A program made the position numbers and the translations under genes. Of a stretch of DNA of 64,000 nt, positions 17,281 to 26,553 are shown piece by piece. Below the pieces are notes generated by a model that made no database searches, had not been told where the DNA came from, and worked only from the letters and a program-made list of their open reading frames with translations. The stretch comes from Candidatus Bathyarchaeota archaeon. GTDB lineage: Archaea > Thermoproteota > CALKCG01 > B24 > DRYS01. Numbering within the stretch: the first letter of the stretch is position 1; each line of letters opens with the position of its first letter. Location of the stretch: positions 29,047 through 93,046 of the forward strand of contig JAGTQC010000006.1 in NCBI GenBank assembly GCA_018396535.1. The letters are read 5' to 3'.

Positions 17281-17724
17281 ATAGCGTTAACTATATGGAC
17301 TATAGGCTACTCAGAGTCTAGTATAGATAGGCTTATAGATACTCTAGAAAGGTATGGTATACAGCTAGTTATCGATATTCGACGATGGCCTACATCTAGG
17401 ATAGAGGGATATAGTAGGGATGATCTAGAATGTAGATTAAGATCAAAGGGTATAGGATACCTATGGATGGGATCTGAACTAGGAGGATATAGGAGAGGAG
17501 GGTATGAGGAGTATATGAAGACTATAGATTTCGAGATAGCTCTATCAAAGCTTATAGAGATAGCATCTTCAACTAGGGTATGCCTACTATGCCTCGAATC
17601 CAACCCTAAGGGATGTCATAGAAGGTTCATAGCTGAAGCTTTAGTCGAAAAAGGTGTTGAAGTCGTACACATAATACTTAAACGTAGAGTACTATATGAA
17701 GAGAAGCATAGGGTATACAGATGA
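17281..17724 (+). CDS. DUF488 family protein with probable ATA start
   Basis: About 147 residues with the full DUF488 pattern: N-terminal TIGYSESSIDRLIDTL, then IDIRRWPTSRIEGYS, LGGYRRGGYEEYM, and the C-terminal CLLCLESNPKGCHRR cysteine motif. The conserved N-terminus lies upstream of the first ATG (17467), and no ATG, GTG or TTG occurs in frame between the stop before it and WTIGYS. The ATA at 17281 has GGAGGGG (17267-17273) exactly 7 bases upstream, so I place the start there. It follows the winged-helix gene by 2 bases. The function of the family is unclear. Confidence 0.8.
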   Translation: MALTIWTIGYSESSIDRLIDTLERYGIQLVIDIRRWPTSRIEGYSRDDLECRLRSKGIGYLWMGSELGGYRRGGYEEYMKTIDFEIALSKLIEIASSTRVCLLCLESNPKGCHRRFIAEALVEKGVEVVHIILKRRVLYEEKHRVYR

Positions 17725-17726
17725 TT

Positions 17727-18545
17727 CTAGAGAAACTTCTCGAAAATCTCCAACTCAGGGTTCGAAGGCTTCGATATGAAGAGCCTCCCCCGCCCATCCT
17801 CAGATAGATCTCCCTGGAATACGTAGAATGGGCCATCCAGTCTCTCACGTACACCTCTAACCGATGGACGTACCTCCTCTATTTGGAAGGATGGGAGAAC
17901 CGATCCTACTCTCCCTAGTATTATCACCCTACCATCCCTCATCCTAGCTCCAGCCCTTCCCATACAATCCCCATAGACTACTATAGTCCCTCCAAGCATC
18001 CTTAACCCTGGGAATAGGCCTACACTACCCCTAACTTCTATACTACCATCACGCATATACGCTCCTATACACTCACCTACATCACCATCAACCACTATAG
18101 ATCCTCCACGCATACCTTTAGAAGAACCTTTAGGCGGAGCACCTATATAACTTCCAGCCGATCCCTTAACATATATAGATCCTCCACGCATAGCCATACC
18201 AAGCCAGTGATCTACATCACCCTCCACCACTATCCTACCACCACGCATATACTCCCCAACCCTAACCCCACCAGAACCCTTCACAGTTATACTACCCCTA
18301 CTCATCTTAGAACCTATACCCCTAGCTCTACTGAAATCCCCCATGAAAACTATATCTATCTCCTCCCCACCCTCATCAGCTACCTCTATCGAGAATACCT
18401 CATCCACCCTCCTACGTTTAGAACCCACCATCACCTGTAGAGATCTAACCTCGCTAATATCCATACCATCTATATTATCAGGAGTTATAGGTGATAAATC
18501 TACAGGTATCTTAAACGGTGTTATAGGTTTGAATAGGATCCTCAT
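17727..18545 (-). CDS. fwdC: formylmethanofuran dehydrogenase subunit C
   Basis: A 272-residue protein with repeated glycine-rich strands (MRGGSIYVKGSAGSYIGA, MRDGSIEVRGSVG, MRDGRVIILGRVG), the GXGXG right-handed helix found in FwdC/FmdC and glutamate synthase alpha. FwdC is a structural subunit next to FwdA and FwdB in the complex that reduces CO2 to formylmethanofuran or oxidises it in reverse. It is the last gene of the fwdDBAC operon, 13 bases after fwdA. Confidence 0.95.
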   Translation of the reverse strand: MRILFKPITPFKIPVDLSPITPDNIDGMDISEVRSLQVMVGSKRRRVDEVFSIEVADEGGEEIDIVFMGDFSRARGIGSKMSRGSITVKGSGGVRVGEYMRGGRIVVEGDVDHWLGMAMRGGSIYVKGSAGSYIGAPPKGSSKGMRGGSIVVDGDVGECIGAYMRDGSIEVRGSVGLFPGLRMLGGTIVVYGDCMGRAGARMRDGRVIILGRVGSVLPSFQIEEVRPSVRGVRERLDGPFYVFQGDLSEDGRGRLFISKPSNPELEIFEKFL

Positions 18546-18558
18546 AACCCAACACCCC

Positions 18559-20262
18559 TCATATAGATGGGTTAACCCTTATAGGCGTAGATTCTATAAG
18601 CATATCCTCAGGTACAGGATAGTTGCTAAGCTTAATAGTATAGAATTCTTCGAATCTAGGTTTAACCTCCTTTAGAAGCTCACCGATCTTATCATCAGGA
18701 ACCCCTACATCAACCCATATACTACGCCCAGATATATCCTCTACAACCTCACCCTTAACAACTACTATACATCCACCCTTAATAGTGTAGGCAGCCCTTC
18801 TCAAAGCTCTCCTAACGATACGATAATCACTAGATGGATCCACCTTCCTAGGATCCAGATCGTATATAGCTATATCAGCATCAGCCCCCACACCTAGATG
18901 ACCCTTCCTCCTCAAACCTAGAAGCTTAGCTGGTGCAGCTCTAGTAACTATAGCTATATCGGTAAACGTATACTCTCTATCTATAGATGGGAGGACTGTA
19001 TATTTTAAAGCTCTACGATTAGCCTTCTCCATAACCCTACTCCTAGCTTTAGAACTCATAAGCCAAGATACGACTCTAGGATAAGCTGTGAACGGTCCAC
19101 CATTCGGATGATCTGTAGTAAGACATACCTTCCAAGGATCCCTTACTAACAGAGCTAACTCTAAACCTACAGCCCACTGTATCGTACCGACATAACTCCT
19201 ACGACTATATCTAACCGGGACGACGCCAGCACCAGTTTCAACCTCTACATCAGCATTAGCCCACTTACCCGCTAGCGATTGGAATAACCTGAATTCTAAC
19301 GGTCCATCACCGGTCATAGTAGTCGTATCCGTGAAGACAACCTGCCCTATATCTAGCGTTACATGATCGACAGAATTCACGTATTTAGCTATATACTCAG
19401 CTCCGGATCTAAGCGTAGTCCACGTAGATCCAGCATAACCTGAGAACTGGCAGTGGGTTATATGGATTAGAAATCTACCTCCACCGAAAGCCCTTCGTAT
19501 CGTATGAGCAGTTCTAAGGGTAACCCAGCAATTGTTAGGCATACCCAGCCTATTAACATGTACATGTATCGTATGGGGGAGGTTCAATATAGAATTCACT
19601 CTACATAAACCTTCCACGATCTCCCTAGGAGTTATACCGAAGTAAGGGACCTGCTCATCTAGATCGAATACATTCCCACCCCAACCCCATGCCTCTACAC
19701 CCCCAGGATTCACTATCTTAATACCATAACCTTTCGTAGCTTTCAGAAGCCATGCAGCATAGACTGCAGCATCCTCTATACGATCCTGACTTATGAAATC
19801 CATGATAAACCAGTTATTACCCATAACAGTTAAAGCTGCTTTATCGATTATAGGTATATCATTAAGCTCCTCCCATGTATGCTTCTGTTTAAGTGGAGGT
19901 GAAGCTGCTTCGAAAACCGTAGTATAACCCATCCTAGCATATCTATAACCTGTAACCTTAGTAGAAGGTACACTATGACCTACACCAGAATACGTAGTAG
20001 CAGTCCTAGGTTCATAACTCCTCCTATGATCCTCAGGTCTCAGTAATCTACCTATATTGGATTTAGATCCAGCTATATGGCTATGGATATCCACGCCTCC
20101 AGGCATCACTAGCATACCTGATGCATCTATAATCTTAGCCCCCCTCTCATCGATATCCTCGACTATAACACCATCCTTAACAGCTATATCCATAACCTCC
20201 CCTTCGATATTGTTCATAGGGTCATAAACTATACCGTTACGTATAAGTATAGGCTTACCCAT
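18559..20262 (-). CDS. fwdA: formylmethanofuran dehydrogenase subunit A (amidohydrolase subunit)
   Basis: About 567 residues. The amidohydrolase metal motif GGVDIHSHIAG lies near residue 60, and ATKGYGIKIVNPGGV carries a lysine that may be the carbamylated metal bridge. HIHVNRLG and TTDHPNGGPFTAYP give further family markers. FwdA holds a binuclear zinc site that condenses formate with methanofuran or hydrolyses formylmethanofuran. The ATG at 20262 overlaps the fwdB stop and has GGGGGTAGG upstream, so I prefer it to the GTG at 20265. Confidence 0.95.
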   Translation of the reverse strand: MGKPILIRNGIVYDPMNNIEGEVMDIAVKDGVIVEDIDERGAKIIDASGMLVMPGGVDIHSHIAGSKSNIGRLLRPEDHRRSYEPRTATTYSGVGHSVPSTKVTGYRYARMGYTTVFEAASPPLKQKHTWEELNDIPIIDKAALTVMGNNWFIMDFISQDRIEDAAVYAAWLLKATKGYGIKIVNPGGVEAWGWGGNVFDLDEQVPYFGITPREIVEGLCRVNSILNLPHTIHVHVNRLGMPNNCWVTLRTAHTIRRAFGGGRFLIHITHCQFSGYAGSTWTTLRSGAEYIAKYVNSVDHVTLDIGQVVFTDTTTMTGDGPLEFRLFQSLAGKWANADVEVETGAGVVPVRYSRRSYVGTIQWAVGLELALLVRDPWKVCLTTDHPNGGPFTAYPRVVSWLMSSKARSRVMEKANRRALKYTVLPSIDREYTFTDIAIVTRAAPAKLLGLRRKGHLGVGADADIAIYDLDPRKVDPSSDYRIVRRALRRAAYTIKGGCIVVVKGEVVEDISGRSIWVDVGVPDDKIGELLKEVKPRFEEFYTIKLSNYPVPEDMLIESTPIRVNPSI

Positions 20263-21590
20263 CACATCCTACCCCCCACCCTCTCGAGTATCATTTTCAA
20301 AACATCTACATCTGATAGTATACCTTGAGGTGGATCCACTATCTTTTTCGCTCTAAGCGGTACAGTATCCATACGGTATACAGACCCCTCAACCTCTATA
20401 CCAGTATATGCCACGGGTATAGCTACATCAGATATGTATACGGTAGGAGTTATCTTAGGATCTAAAGCTACTACAGGTATATTATTCAAATGCTCGACAG
20501 CACGTCTAGGTAGATGCGAAACAGGGTCGGATGCTACGACGAAGAATAGATCACACTCACCTCTACGAAGTATATCCACAGCAGTAGTCTCACCTGGAAG
20601 ATACCTTGGATAGCCCTGACTAAAATCTACACTTACAGGATAACCAGTCCTCCATGTGAAAACCTCGTTAGCTCCTGTAACATTGAAGTGTCCACGCATA
20701 GGTATCAAGACAAACTTCGTCTTGAAATTAAGATACCTAACTAGCTCTATAGCAGCTTCCACATTCTTATCCTTACCCCTACTCATAGTTAAACCAGTAC
20801 CGAAGAATAGTACACCGAATCTAGCTTCCACCATCATATCCGCTAACTCCTCAAGCTTAGAGACAGCTACCCCTCCCACTTCGTCAACCTCTAGATCTAG
20901 ATCTCTAACAAGCATCTTCAACGCAGATAATACCTCATAATCATAGCCTGGCTTTATCTCTATGAATAAATCCGCTACCCTAGCTGTCGGAGTCCTTCTA
21001 ACATCTACTACGACAACCTTACGCATCCTCCTACCCTCTATAAACCTACCCCTAGCATATACACTATACCTAGCCATATGTCTAGGATGAGCCTCAACAG
21101 GGTTACATCCCCAATAGATTATCAAGTCAGCTCTATTCTTAATCTGACCTAGGGTCGCTGTTATCAACCCCAACTCCTGACCTGCGAGTATGGTAGGCCC
21201 ATGGCAGACTATACTCGTATTATCCACAGCTCCTCCAAGAGCTTCAGCTAAATCTAAACCTAGGAGTATAGCTTCACAGGATGTGCAAGCCCAGCCGTAG
21301 AATAGAGGATAACAACTATTCTTCAACAGATCTACTACAACATCTACAGCTTCACTAAGCGAAACATCCTTAGCCGAGGTAGATCTACCTATTTTAGGCT
21401 TTAGAAGCCTATTCTCATTCATATGTAGAAATTTCGATAAACCTAGAGCACAGGCATTCCTAACATCGACTATCCTATTACCTTTAACAGATACGATAAG
21501 ATCATCACAACAACATCCACAGAACGTACAGACAACATCCTCAACCGTACGCTCGACAGCTTCCTCCTCTATAATCGAAGATGCGATCAT
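20262..21590 (-). CDS. fwdB: formylmethanofuran dehydrogenase subunit B (molybdopterin/tungsten subunit)
   Basis: A 442-residue protein related to formate dehydrogenase. The N-terminal CTFCGCCCDDLIV with NACALG provides the [4Fe-4S] ligands. ACTSCEAILLGLDLAE and VCHGPTILAGQELGL give the metal-site loop, whose Cys (not selenocysteine here) would bind W or Mo. FwdB interconverts CO2 and formate for FwdA. It lies between fwdD (3-base gap) and fwdA (overlap). The bis-MGD cofactor connects it with the MobB gene at 38.7-39.5 kb. Confidence 0.95.
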   Translation of the reverse strand: MIASSIIEEEAVERTVEDVVCTFCGCCCDDLIVSVKGNRIVDVRNACALGLSKFLHMNENRLLKPKIGRSTSAKDVSLSEAVDVVVDLLKNSCYPLFYGWACTSCEAILLGLDLAEALGGAVDNTSIVCHGPTILAGQELGLITATLGQIKNRADLIIYWGCNPVEAHPRHMARYSVYARGRFIEGRRMRKVVVVDVRRTPTARVADLFIEIKPGYDYEVLSALKMLVRDLDLEVDEVGGVAVSKLEELADMMVEARFGVLFFGTGLTMSRGKDKNVEAAIELVRYLNFKTKFVLIPMRGHFNVTGANEVFTWRTGYPVSVDFSQGYPRYLPGETTAVDILRRGECDLFFVVASDPVSHLPRRAVEHLNNIPVVALDPKITPTVYISDVAIPVAYTGIEVEGSVYRMDTVPLRAKKIVDPPQGILSDVDVLKMILERVGGRM

Positions 21591-21593
21591 AAC

Positions 21594-21995
21594 CTATCGC
21601 ACACCTCCTATAGATTCGATTAAAGATCTAACATCCGATACACGTTTATTCGAAGGGGTGACGAACACCTCTAACCCCTTAGATCTAGGAATACCAGTAC
21701 CCTCCGTATCCGGAGGTATAAGTGTATTAACAGCTATACCATACGGTATGAAGAGAACACCTCTAGGAATATCCGATGATGATTTAACTTGAACAGTTAT
21801 AGATCCATACGGTGATACGATATCTATGTAACCGCCGTTAGGTACACCTATAACCTCTATATCAGCGGGGTTCATCTCACAAGTAGTTATAGCTTCACTA
21901 TACTCGTCGAAGAATTTACTAACATCCTTAGATACCCCCTGCTTAACACTCCTACCAGTTATCAATACAACCTTCAACCTACCCTTACCACTCAT
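21594..21995 (-). CDS. fwdD: formylmethanofuran dehydrogenase subunit D (molybdopterin-dinucleotide-binding)
   Basis: A 133-residue protein with the molybdopterin-dinucleotide-binding domain: LITGRSVKQGVSKD at the start, MNPADIEVIGVPNGGYIDIV and FIPYGIAVNTLIPPDTEGTG. It is a separate subunit that completes the cofactor pocket of FwdB. It opens the operon fwdD-fwdB-fwdA-fwdC. The electron-transferring polyferredoxin subunits FwdF/FwdG are not in the operon. Confidence 0.92.
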   Translation of the reverse strand: MSGKGRLKVVLITGRSVKQGVSKDVSKFFDEYSEAITTCEMNPADIEVIGVPNGGYIDIVSPYGSITVQVKSSSDIPRGVLFIPYGIAVNTLIPPDTEGTGIPRSKGLEVFVTPSNKRVSDVRSLIESIGGVR

Positions 21996-22063
21996 ATTAT
22001 TCTAACCCCTCGACGGTGAATTACATACTAATAACAGCATATATTTAGGTTTCCTCGCTAAAT

Positions 22064-22588
22064 CTATAGAAGGTTTATCATAGAGTTATCCACATGCATA
22101 TACACTATTTCCCCGAGATATAGTGTATGGAAGTCATCTGAAGGATAGGCTATAACCATAACATCCCTAGGAATTTTATCTCTATCAAGCTTGAATCTAT
22201 AACGTACTATACACTCATATACTATAGGACAGCCGTGAATCACAGGTGCATCAACCTTAACACCTCTAGAAGCTTTAATCTTAAGCTCACTTAGCTTATC
22301 ATGCTCTCTACCAGAAACCGAGCCACAATATGAAGCTATATGCTCCATACCCTTAGGAAGAACGTTCACCGTAAATACGTTCGTCTCCTCTATAAGTCTA
22401 TGCGTATACCTACTAGGTCTAACAGCTACTATAAAGCATGGCTTACGCCATATAATACCTAGAAACCCCCATCCTATCGTCATAAGATTGTATGCTCCAC
22501 CCTTAGATACGGATCCTAGGAGCAAACCCTCACCATATAGATGATTATACACTTTATCCGTATATCTGAATACATCCTCTAGGATCAT
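22064..22588 (-). CDS. flavin reductase-like (flavoredoxin) protein
   Basis: A 174-residue FMN-binding split-barrel protein of the flavin reductase-like family. YNLMTIGWGFLGIIWRKPC and VAVRPSRYTHRLIEETN form the FMN site, and FTVNVLPKGMEHIASYCGSV is a family signature. Archaeal members are flavoredoxin or ferric-reductase-like electron carriers. It lies 68 bases before the fwdD start region on the same strand and probably has a redox role, but the partner is unknown. Confidence 0.85.
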   Translation of the reverse strand: MILEDVFRYTDKVYNHLYGEGLLLGSVSKGGAYNLMTIGWGFLGIIWRKPCFIVAVRPSRYTHRLIEETNVFTVNVLPKGMEHIASYCGSVSGREHDKLSELKIKASRGVKVDAPVIHGCPIVYECIVRYRFKLDRDKIPRDVMVIAYPSDDFHTLYLGEIVYMHVDNSMINLL

Positions 22589-22620
22589 CGAAAATGAGGT
22601 ATAATAGAAGATATTTAAGC

Positions 22621-23505
22621 TTAAACTACGAATAACTTCGCAATATTAGATTTAATCGGTACACCCAGTATACGAGCGATAGGTGTACACTTAGCTTGTA
22701 GTAGACATACTATAGGTTTACCATAAACTTTCACATCATCTAGAGTCTCCAAGTTAGCCATACCCTTCATGAATATGATATCAGACTCCTCGATCCTTTT
22801 TAAAACATCCATCGGCAATTCACTAATTATCAATCCGGATGTACCAGGTATAGCTGGTATAACATCGGATGCTACCTCATGTATACCAGCTTCTAATGCA
22901 TCACTAAGCATAGCATCATTCTGATAAGGCTCGCTTTTAACTAGAACCACAGTTCTCCAACCCATATTCTCTAACATCTCGATCAATATCCGATCGAAAA
23001 CTATCTCACCCGCATTATCACATACATAGAGTACTCTACCCCTACGCTTACATAGTAGATCGAATACAGTATACGTATCGTCTACAGTCAGCTCAGATTC
23101 AGATATAGACTCCACAAGATTATCTAGAGAAAATCTATGTTCAGCCGCCCCCACATCGATCGTATTACCTATCACGGTAGCTATGCAAGCTCTACGAAAG
23201 CGTTGATGCATATCATCCACTGAGTAGATCCAATCCTCAACTATAGGTCTAAGCTTAGAAGCTACCTTATCGGCAAGCTTCTTCTCTAACGCATACGGAT
23301 CATCTACACCTGTAAGCCTACGAACTAGACGGAATAGCTTAGTAGCTATAACCGGGACACTCTCATTGCTAGATAAAAGTCTAGATAACTCATCCAATAA
23401 ACGCTCTAAGCTTATACGCTTCCCGTCTAGGCTTAGGTTAGATGATAGTACCTCCCTACCCCTAACGCTTATCAAGCAGAGTATACACTCTGGATGAGGC
23501 TTCAA
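22621..23505 (-). CDS. DUF89/ARMT1-like damage-control phosphatase family protein
   Basis: A 294-residue protein with the DUF89 N-terminal cysteines HPECILC, the metal motif CDNAGEIVFD at about residues 168-177, VVLVKSEPYQNDAML, and a C-terminal FMKGMANLETL. Members are metal-dependent phosphatases that remove damaged sugar phosphates or pantetheine phosphates. It lies on the minus strand with an ATG start at 23505. The substrate is not deducible. Confidence 0.88.
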   Translation of the reverse strand: MKPHPECILCLISVRGREVLSSNLSLDGKRISLERLLDELSRLLSSNESVPVIATKLFRLVRRLTGVDDPYALEKKLADKVASKLRPIVEDWIYSVDDMHQRFRRACIATVIGNTIDVGAAEHRFSLDNLVESISESELTVDDTYTVFDLLCKRRGRVLYVCDNAGEIVFDRILIEMLENMGWRTVVLVKSEPYQNDAMLSDALEAGIHEVASDVIPAIPGTSGLIISELPMDVLKRIEESDIIFMKGMANLETLDDVKVYGKPIVCLLQAKCTPIARILGVPIKSNIAKLFVV

Positions 23506-23567
23506 CCCAGCTAGCCCAGATAGGGCTTAACCTCTTACTAATAAATGTTATATGGCTGAACAAGAGG

Positions 23568-24245
23568 TTACCATACATATATCATCCATGGTGCATAAAC
23601 ATTAGCTATCAAAAGTATGATTAGTGATACTAGAGGTATCGATACATTATCATCTATGAATTTAAACTCGAAATGCTCTACGATAGAGGCTGCAACCCCA
23701 GCTATAGCTCCAGCTAACCCTAGTATAGCACCTAACGGTATAGATAGAATAGCCATAGCTAGATTACCCCACCAGGATTTAGTCCTCCTACCATATAGCT
23801 TATTCCTAACTATACCAGTGACAGCATCCCCGATAGACATGAATAGAACAGGTAGGATACCTATCCAGAAGTTTCCATTCGAAAGAAGCCAGCCTACAGA
23901 TATCACTACACCCCACATTATACAGAAGGATGTTTCATAGGAGTTTTCCTCAACCTGAAACCAGTACATGAGTCTGCCAACCCTATGCGGTATATATGTT
24001 AGGAGAGCTAACGCTAAAGCAAATATGAAAGGTATTAGAGGGGTCCTGAATAGTATCGGTACAGATATAGCGCATAACCCTCCAGCTAGAATATGTATAA
24101 TCTTACGGTTATAGTATATAGCCACGTTATGCTCCAAACCCCTAGAACGCATATAGACGTATAACCTTCTCGTAATGAATAAGACTAGGATTAAAACCCA
24201 TAGGAAAAGTATAGAGGCAGATAGAATCTCACTTAACTCTATCAT
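23568..24245 (-). CDS. phytol/dolichol kinase-like CTP-dependent lipid kinase
   Basis: A 225-residue polytopic membrane protein. YYNRKIIHILAGG is the N-terminal RK.xH motif of SEC59/VTE5-type kinases, and MSIGDAVTGIVRNKLYG followed by RRTKSWWGN is the nucleotide-binding motif. VEHFEFKFIDDNVSIP provides the acidic metal motif near the end. In archaea such kinases phosphorylate polyprenols or geranylgeraniol for lipid salvage or glycan carriers. It is the most distal of the minus-strand genes before a divergent promoter region. Confidence 0.85.
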   Translation of the reverse strand: MIELSEILSASILFLWVLILVLFITRRLYVYMRSRGLEHNVAIYYNRKIIHILAGGLCAISVPILFRTPLIPFIFALALALLTYIPHRVGRLMYWFQVEENSYETSFCIMWGVVISVGWLLSNGNFWIGILPVLFMSIGDAVTGIVRNKLYGRRTKSWWGNLAMAILSIPLGAILGLAGAIAGVAASIVEHFEFKFIDDNVSIPLVSLIILLIANVYAPWMIYVW

Positions 24246-24386
24246 ACTTGAGATAATGGTAGACCTGTAGGAATATAAATCTTACCATAGGCTATTGAAA
24301 TCGCTACCTCATTACATAAATTACTACACTATGCTATATATTAAGTCGAAGAGCTATTCATAGATGTATAGAGGCTCGATCAGCGT

Positions 24387-24800
24387 ATGCCTGCTAGGAT
24401 AAGGTTAGCTCATCCAGAACGATGTATAGGATGTATGAATTGTATATTCGCATGCTCTAGAGAACTCTACGGCGGGGCTATATCGTTATCTAAATCAGCT
24501 TTAAAAATATCGTATGACACCCCATCCAGGAAGTTTATAGTATCTATATGCCCTGGCTGCGTAGATGCTCCATGTGTAAACGCATGCCCATACAAAGCTC
24601 TAGCTGAACAACCTGGAGGAGGACCTATACTAGTCAATCCAGAGAAATGCCGTTCATGTGAAACTAGGGATTGCATAAATGCATGCATATTAGCCGTATT
24701 ATTCTGGGATGATGAGCGTAAAACTCCTATAATATGCACCCAATGTGGTGAATGCGCTAAATACTGCCCCCACGAGGTTATAGTATATAGGGAGGTTTAA
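24387..24800 (+). CDS. polyferredoxin-type [4Fe-4S] protein
   Basis: A 137-residue protein with four cysteine clusters: CIGCMNCIFAC, CPGCVDAPCVNACP, CRSCETRDCINAC and CTQCGECAKYCP. This is the layout of HycB/DmsB-type electron-transfer subunits. It ends 4 bases before an aldehyde:ferredoxin oxidoreductase gene on the same strand. It therefore probably carries electrons for that enzyme. Confidence 0.9.
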   Translation: MPARIRLAHPERCIGCMNCIFACSRELYGGAISLSKSALKISYDTPSRKFIVSICPGCVDAPCVNACPYKALAEQPGGGPILVNPEKCRSCETRDCINACILAVLFWDDERKTPIICTQCGECAKYCPHEVIVYREV

Positions 24801-24804
24801 CCAT

Positions 24805-26553
24805 ATGGAGGAGTATCTATCGAGGATCCTATACATAGATCTATCCTCGAAGAGAAGCTGGGTTGAAGATAGGAGTGAGCTCTTCGAGGATAGGATAGGG
24901 GGGCTCGGTGTAGCTGTTAAACTCTATTCCGAGATATGTAAACTAAACTCGGATCCCTTCGATCCTGAAAATCCACTAGTATTCACGGTAGGTCCGCTCA
25001 ACGGTCTATATCCATGCATATCTAAGACTGTAGCCGTCTTTAAATCACCCGTAACTGGTACTTATGGTGAGAGTCATGCTGGTGGGAGACTTTCTATGGC
25101 GATTAGGATGGCTGGATATGGAGCTATAGTGATACTAGGATACTCTGATAAACTTTTACTCATAGATATAGAAGATTCTAAGGTATGCTTTAGAGAGGCT
25201 AAATCCCTCCAGGGTCTTAGTAGCTTAGAAGTCGAGGAGAGGCTTAGAACCCATACTAGGGTTATGGAAAGCATAGTTAGTATAGGTTTAGCCGGGGAGA
25301 GGCTATGCTTCTACGCTTCGGCTAACGTCGATAGATACAACTATTTCGGTAGACTAGGTCTCGGAGCCATACTAGGATCCAAGAATATAAAGGCTTTAAG
25401 GATAAGGGGTAGCGGCTCGATTAAACCTAAAGACGCTGAGAGTTATAAGAAGCTATTCGAGAAGATATATAGAAGGATCGTAGAGACGGATGCTATGGCT
25501 AAATACCACTATACCGGGACACCAGCTAATATAATGGTTCTAAACGAGATAGGCGCCCTCCCGACTAGGAATTTTAGAGAATCTAGGTTTGAGCATGCAG
25601 AAGATATCTCAGGAGAGAGGGTGGGTGAGTTTCTACTCGAGAGGAAGGTTTCATGCCCTCTATGCCCTATAGGATGTATGCATATAGCTAAGCTTAGACT
25701 AGAATTCGCTAAAGGATACGAGTATGAGCCCATAGATATATACTACAACTACGAGTCTATGTATGCTCTAGGTACAAACCTAGGCTTAAAGAAGCCTGAA
25801 GATATACTGAAGCTAATATACACTGCTAACTTCTATGGATTCGATACGATGCTTTTAGGGAATATACTTGCATGGATGACGGAGGCGTACGAATCTGGGT
25901 TGATAAGCGACAGTGATACGAATGGTTTAAAACTTAGCTGGGGGGATATAGATTCGTATATAGAGGCTGTTAGACGTATCGCATATGGTGAAGGCAGCCT
26001 ATACGTATACGCTGCTCAAGGTCTAAAACAGCTAGTAGATATATATGGTGGGAGGGATTATGCTATGCAGATAGCTGGTAACGGTATACCAGGCTATCAT
26101 ACAGGATACGCTTCTATACTAGGCTTCCTAGTTGCTTCACGCCACTCCCACAATAGTAACGCAGGATACGATATAGATCAGCAGGCTTTGAAGAGGAAGC
26201 TTAACGATGAAGAGCTTATCGATAGGATCATAGAAGAGGAGGATTGGCGTAATATACTCGTAAGTCTAGTTGCATGTATGTTCGCTAGGAGGATATATAG
26301 CCCAGATGTAGTCGTAGATGCTCTTAGAACAGTAGGCTTCGAGTATAATCTAGATGATCTTATGGATGTAGGTAGGGATGTATATATCGAGATATACCGT
26401 ATTAAGTCTATCGAAGGATTTGATCCTAGGAAAATCTATATACCTAAAAGGCTATTCGAAACACCATCAGCTTCTGGGATACTATCCGAGGAAAGGTTTA
26501 GAAAGCTCCTAGACATGTATATGGAGAGGAGGTTCAAATCTTCCAGTATTTAG
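24805..26553 (+). CDS. aldehyde:ferredoxin oxidoreductase family tungsten enzyme
   Basis: A 582-residue protein. The AOR N-terminal domain begins with ILYIDLSSKRSW and contains GPLNGLYPC, KSPVTGTYGESHAGGRL and ANVDRYNYFGRLGLGAILG. Cysteines in CPLCPIGC (about residues 289-296) and a later Cys bind the [4Fe-4S] cluster. The C-terminal domain is complete. It contains a tungsten bis-pyranopterin cofactor and oxidises aldehydes with ferredoxin. It is co-transcribed with the polyferredoxin and convergent with, and overlapping by 20 bases, cdhE. Confidence 0.92.
   Translation: MEEYLSRILYIDLSSKRSWVEDRSELFEDRIGGLGVAVKLYSEICKLNSDPFDPENPLVFTVGPLNGLYPCISKTVAVFKSPVTGTYGESHAGGRLSMAIRMAGYGAIVILGYSDKLLLIDIEDSKVCFREAKSLQGLSSLEVEERLRTHTRVMESIVSIGLAGERLCFYASANVDRYNYFGRLGLGAILGSKNIKALRIRGSGSIKPKDAESYKKLFEKIYRRIVETDAMAKYHYTGTPANIMVLNEIGALPTRNFRESRFEHAEDISGERVGEFLLERKVSCPLCPIGCMHIAKLRLEFAKGYEYEPIDIYYNYESMYALGTNLGLKKPEDILKLIYTANFYGFDTMLLGNILAWMTEAYESGLISDSDTNGLKLSWGDIDSYIEAVRRIAYGEGSLYVYAAQGLKQLVDIYGGRDYAMQIAGNGIPGYHTGYASILGFLVASRHSHNSNAGYDIDQQALKRKLNDEELIDRIIEEEDWRNILVSLVACMFARRIYSPDVVVDALRTVGFEYNLDDLMDVGRDVYIEIYRIKSIEGFDPRKIYIPKRLFETPSASGILSEERFRKLLDMYMERRFKSSSI

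Noticed and set aside
17467..17724. DUF488 gene starting at the ATG
   Set aside because: It would lack the conserved TIGYS and DIRRWP motifs that are encoded in frame upstream.
18207..18440. Frame antisense to fwdC rich in Thr, His and Pro
   Set aside because: It mirrors the Gly/Met-rich repeats of FwdC and is not independent coding.
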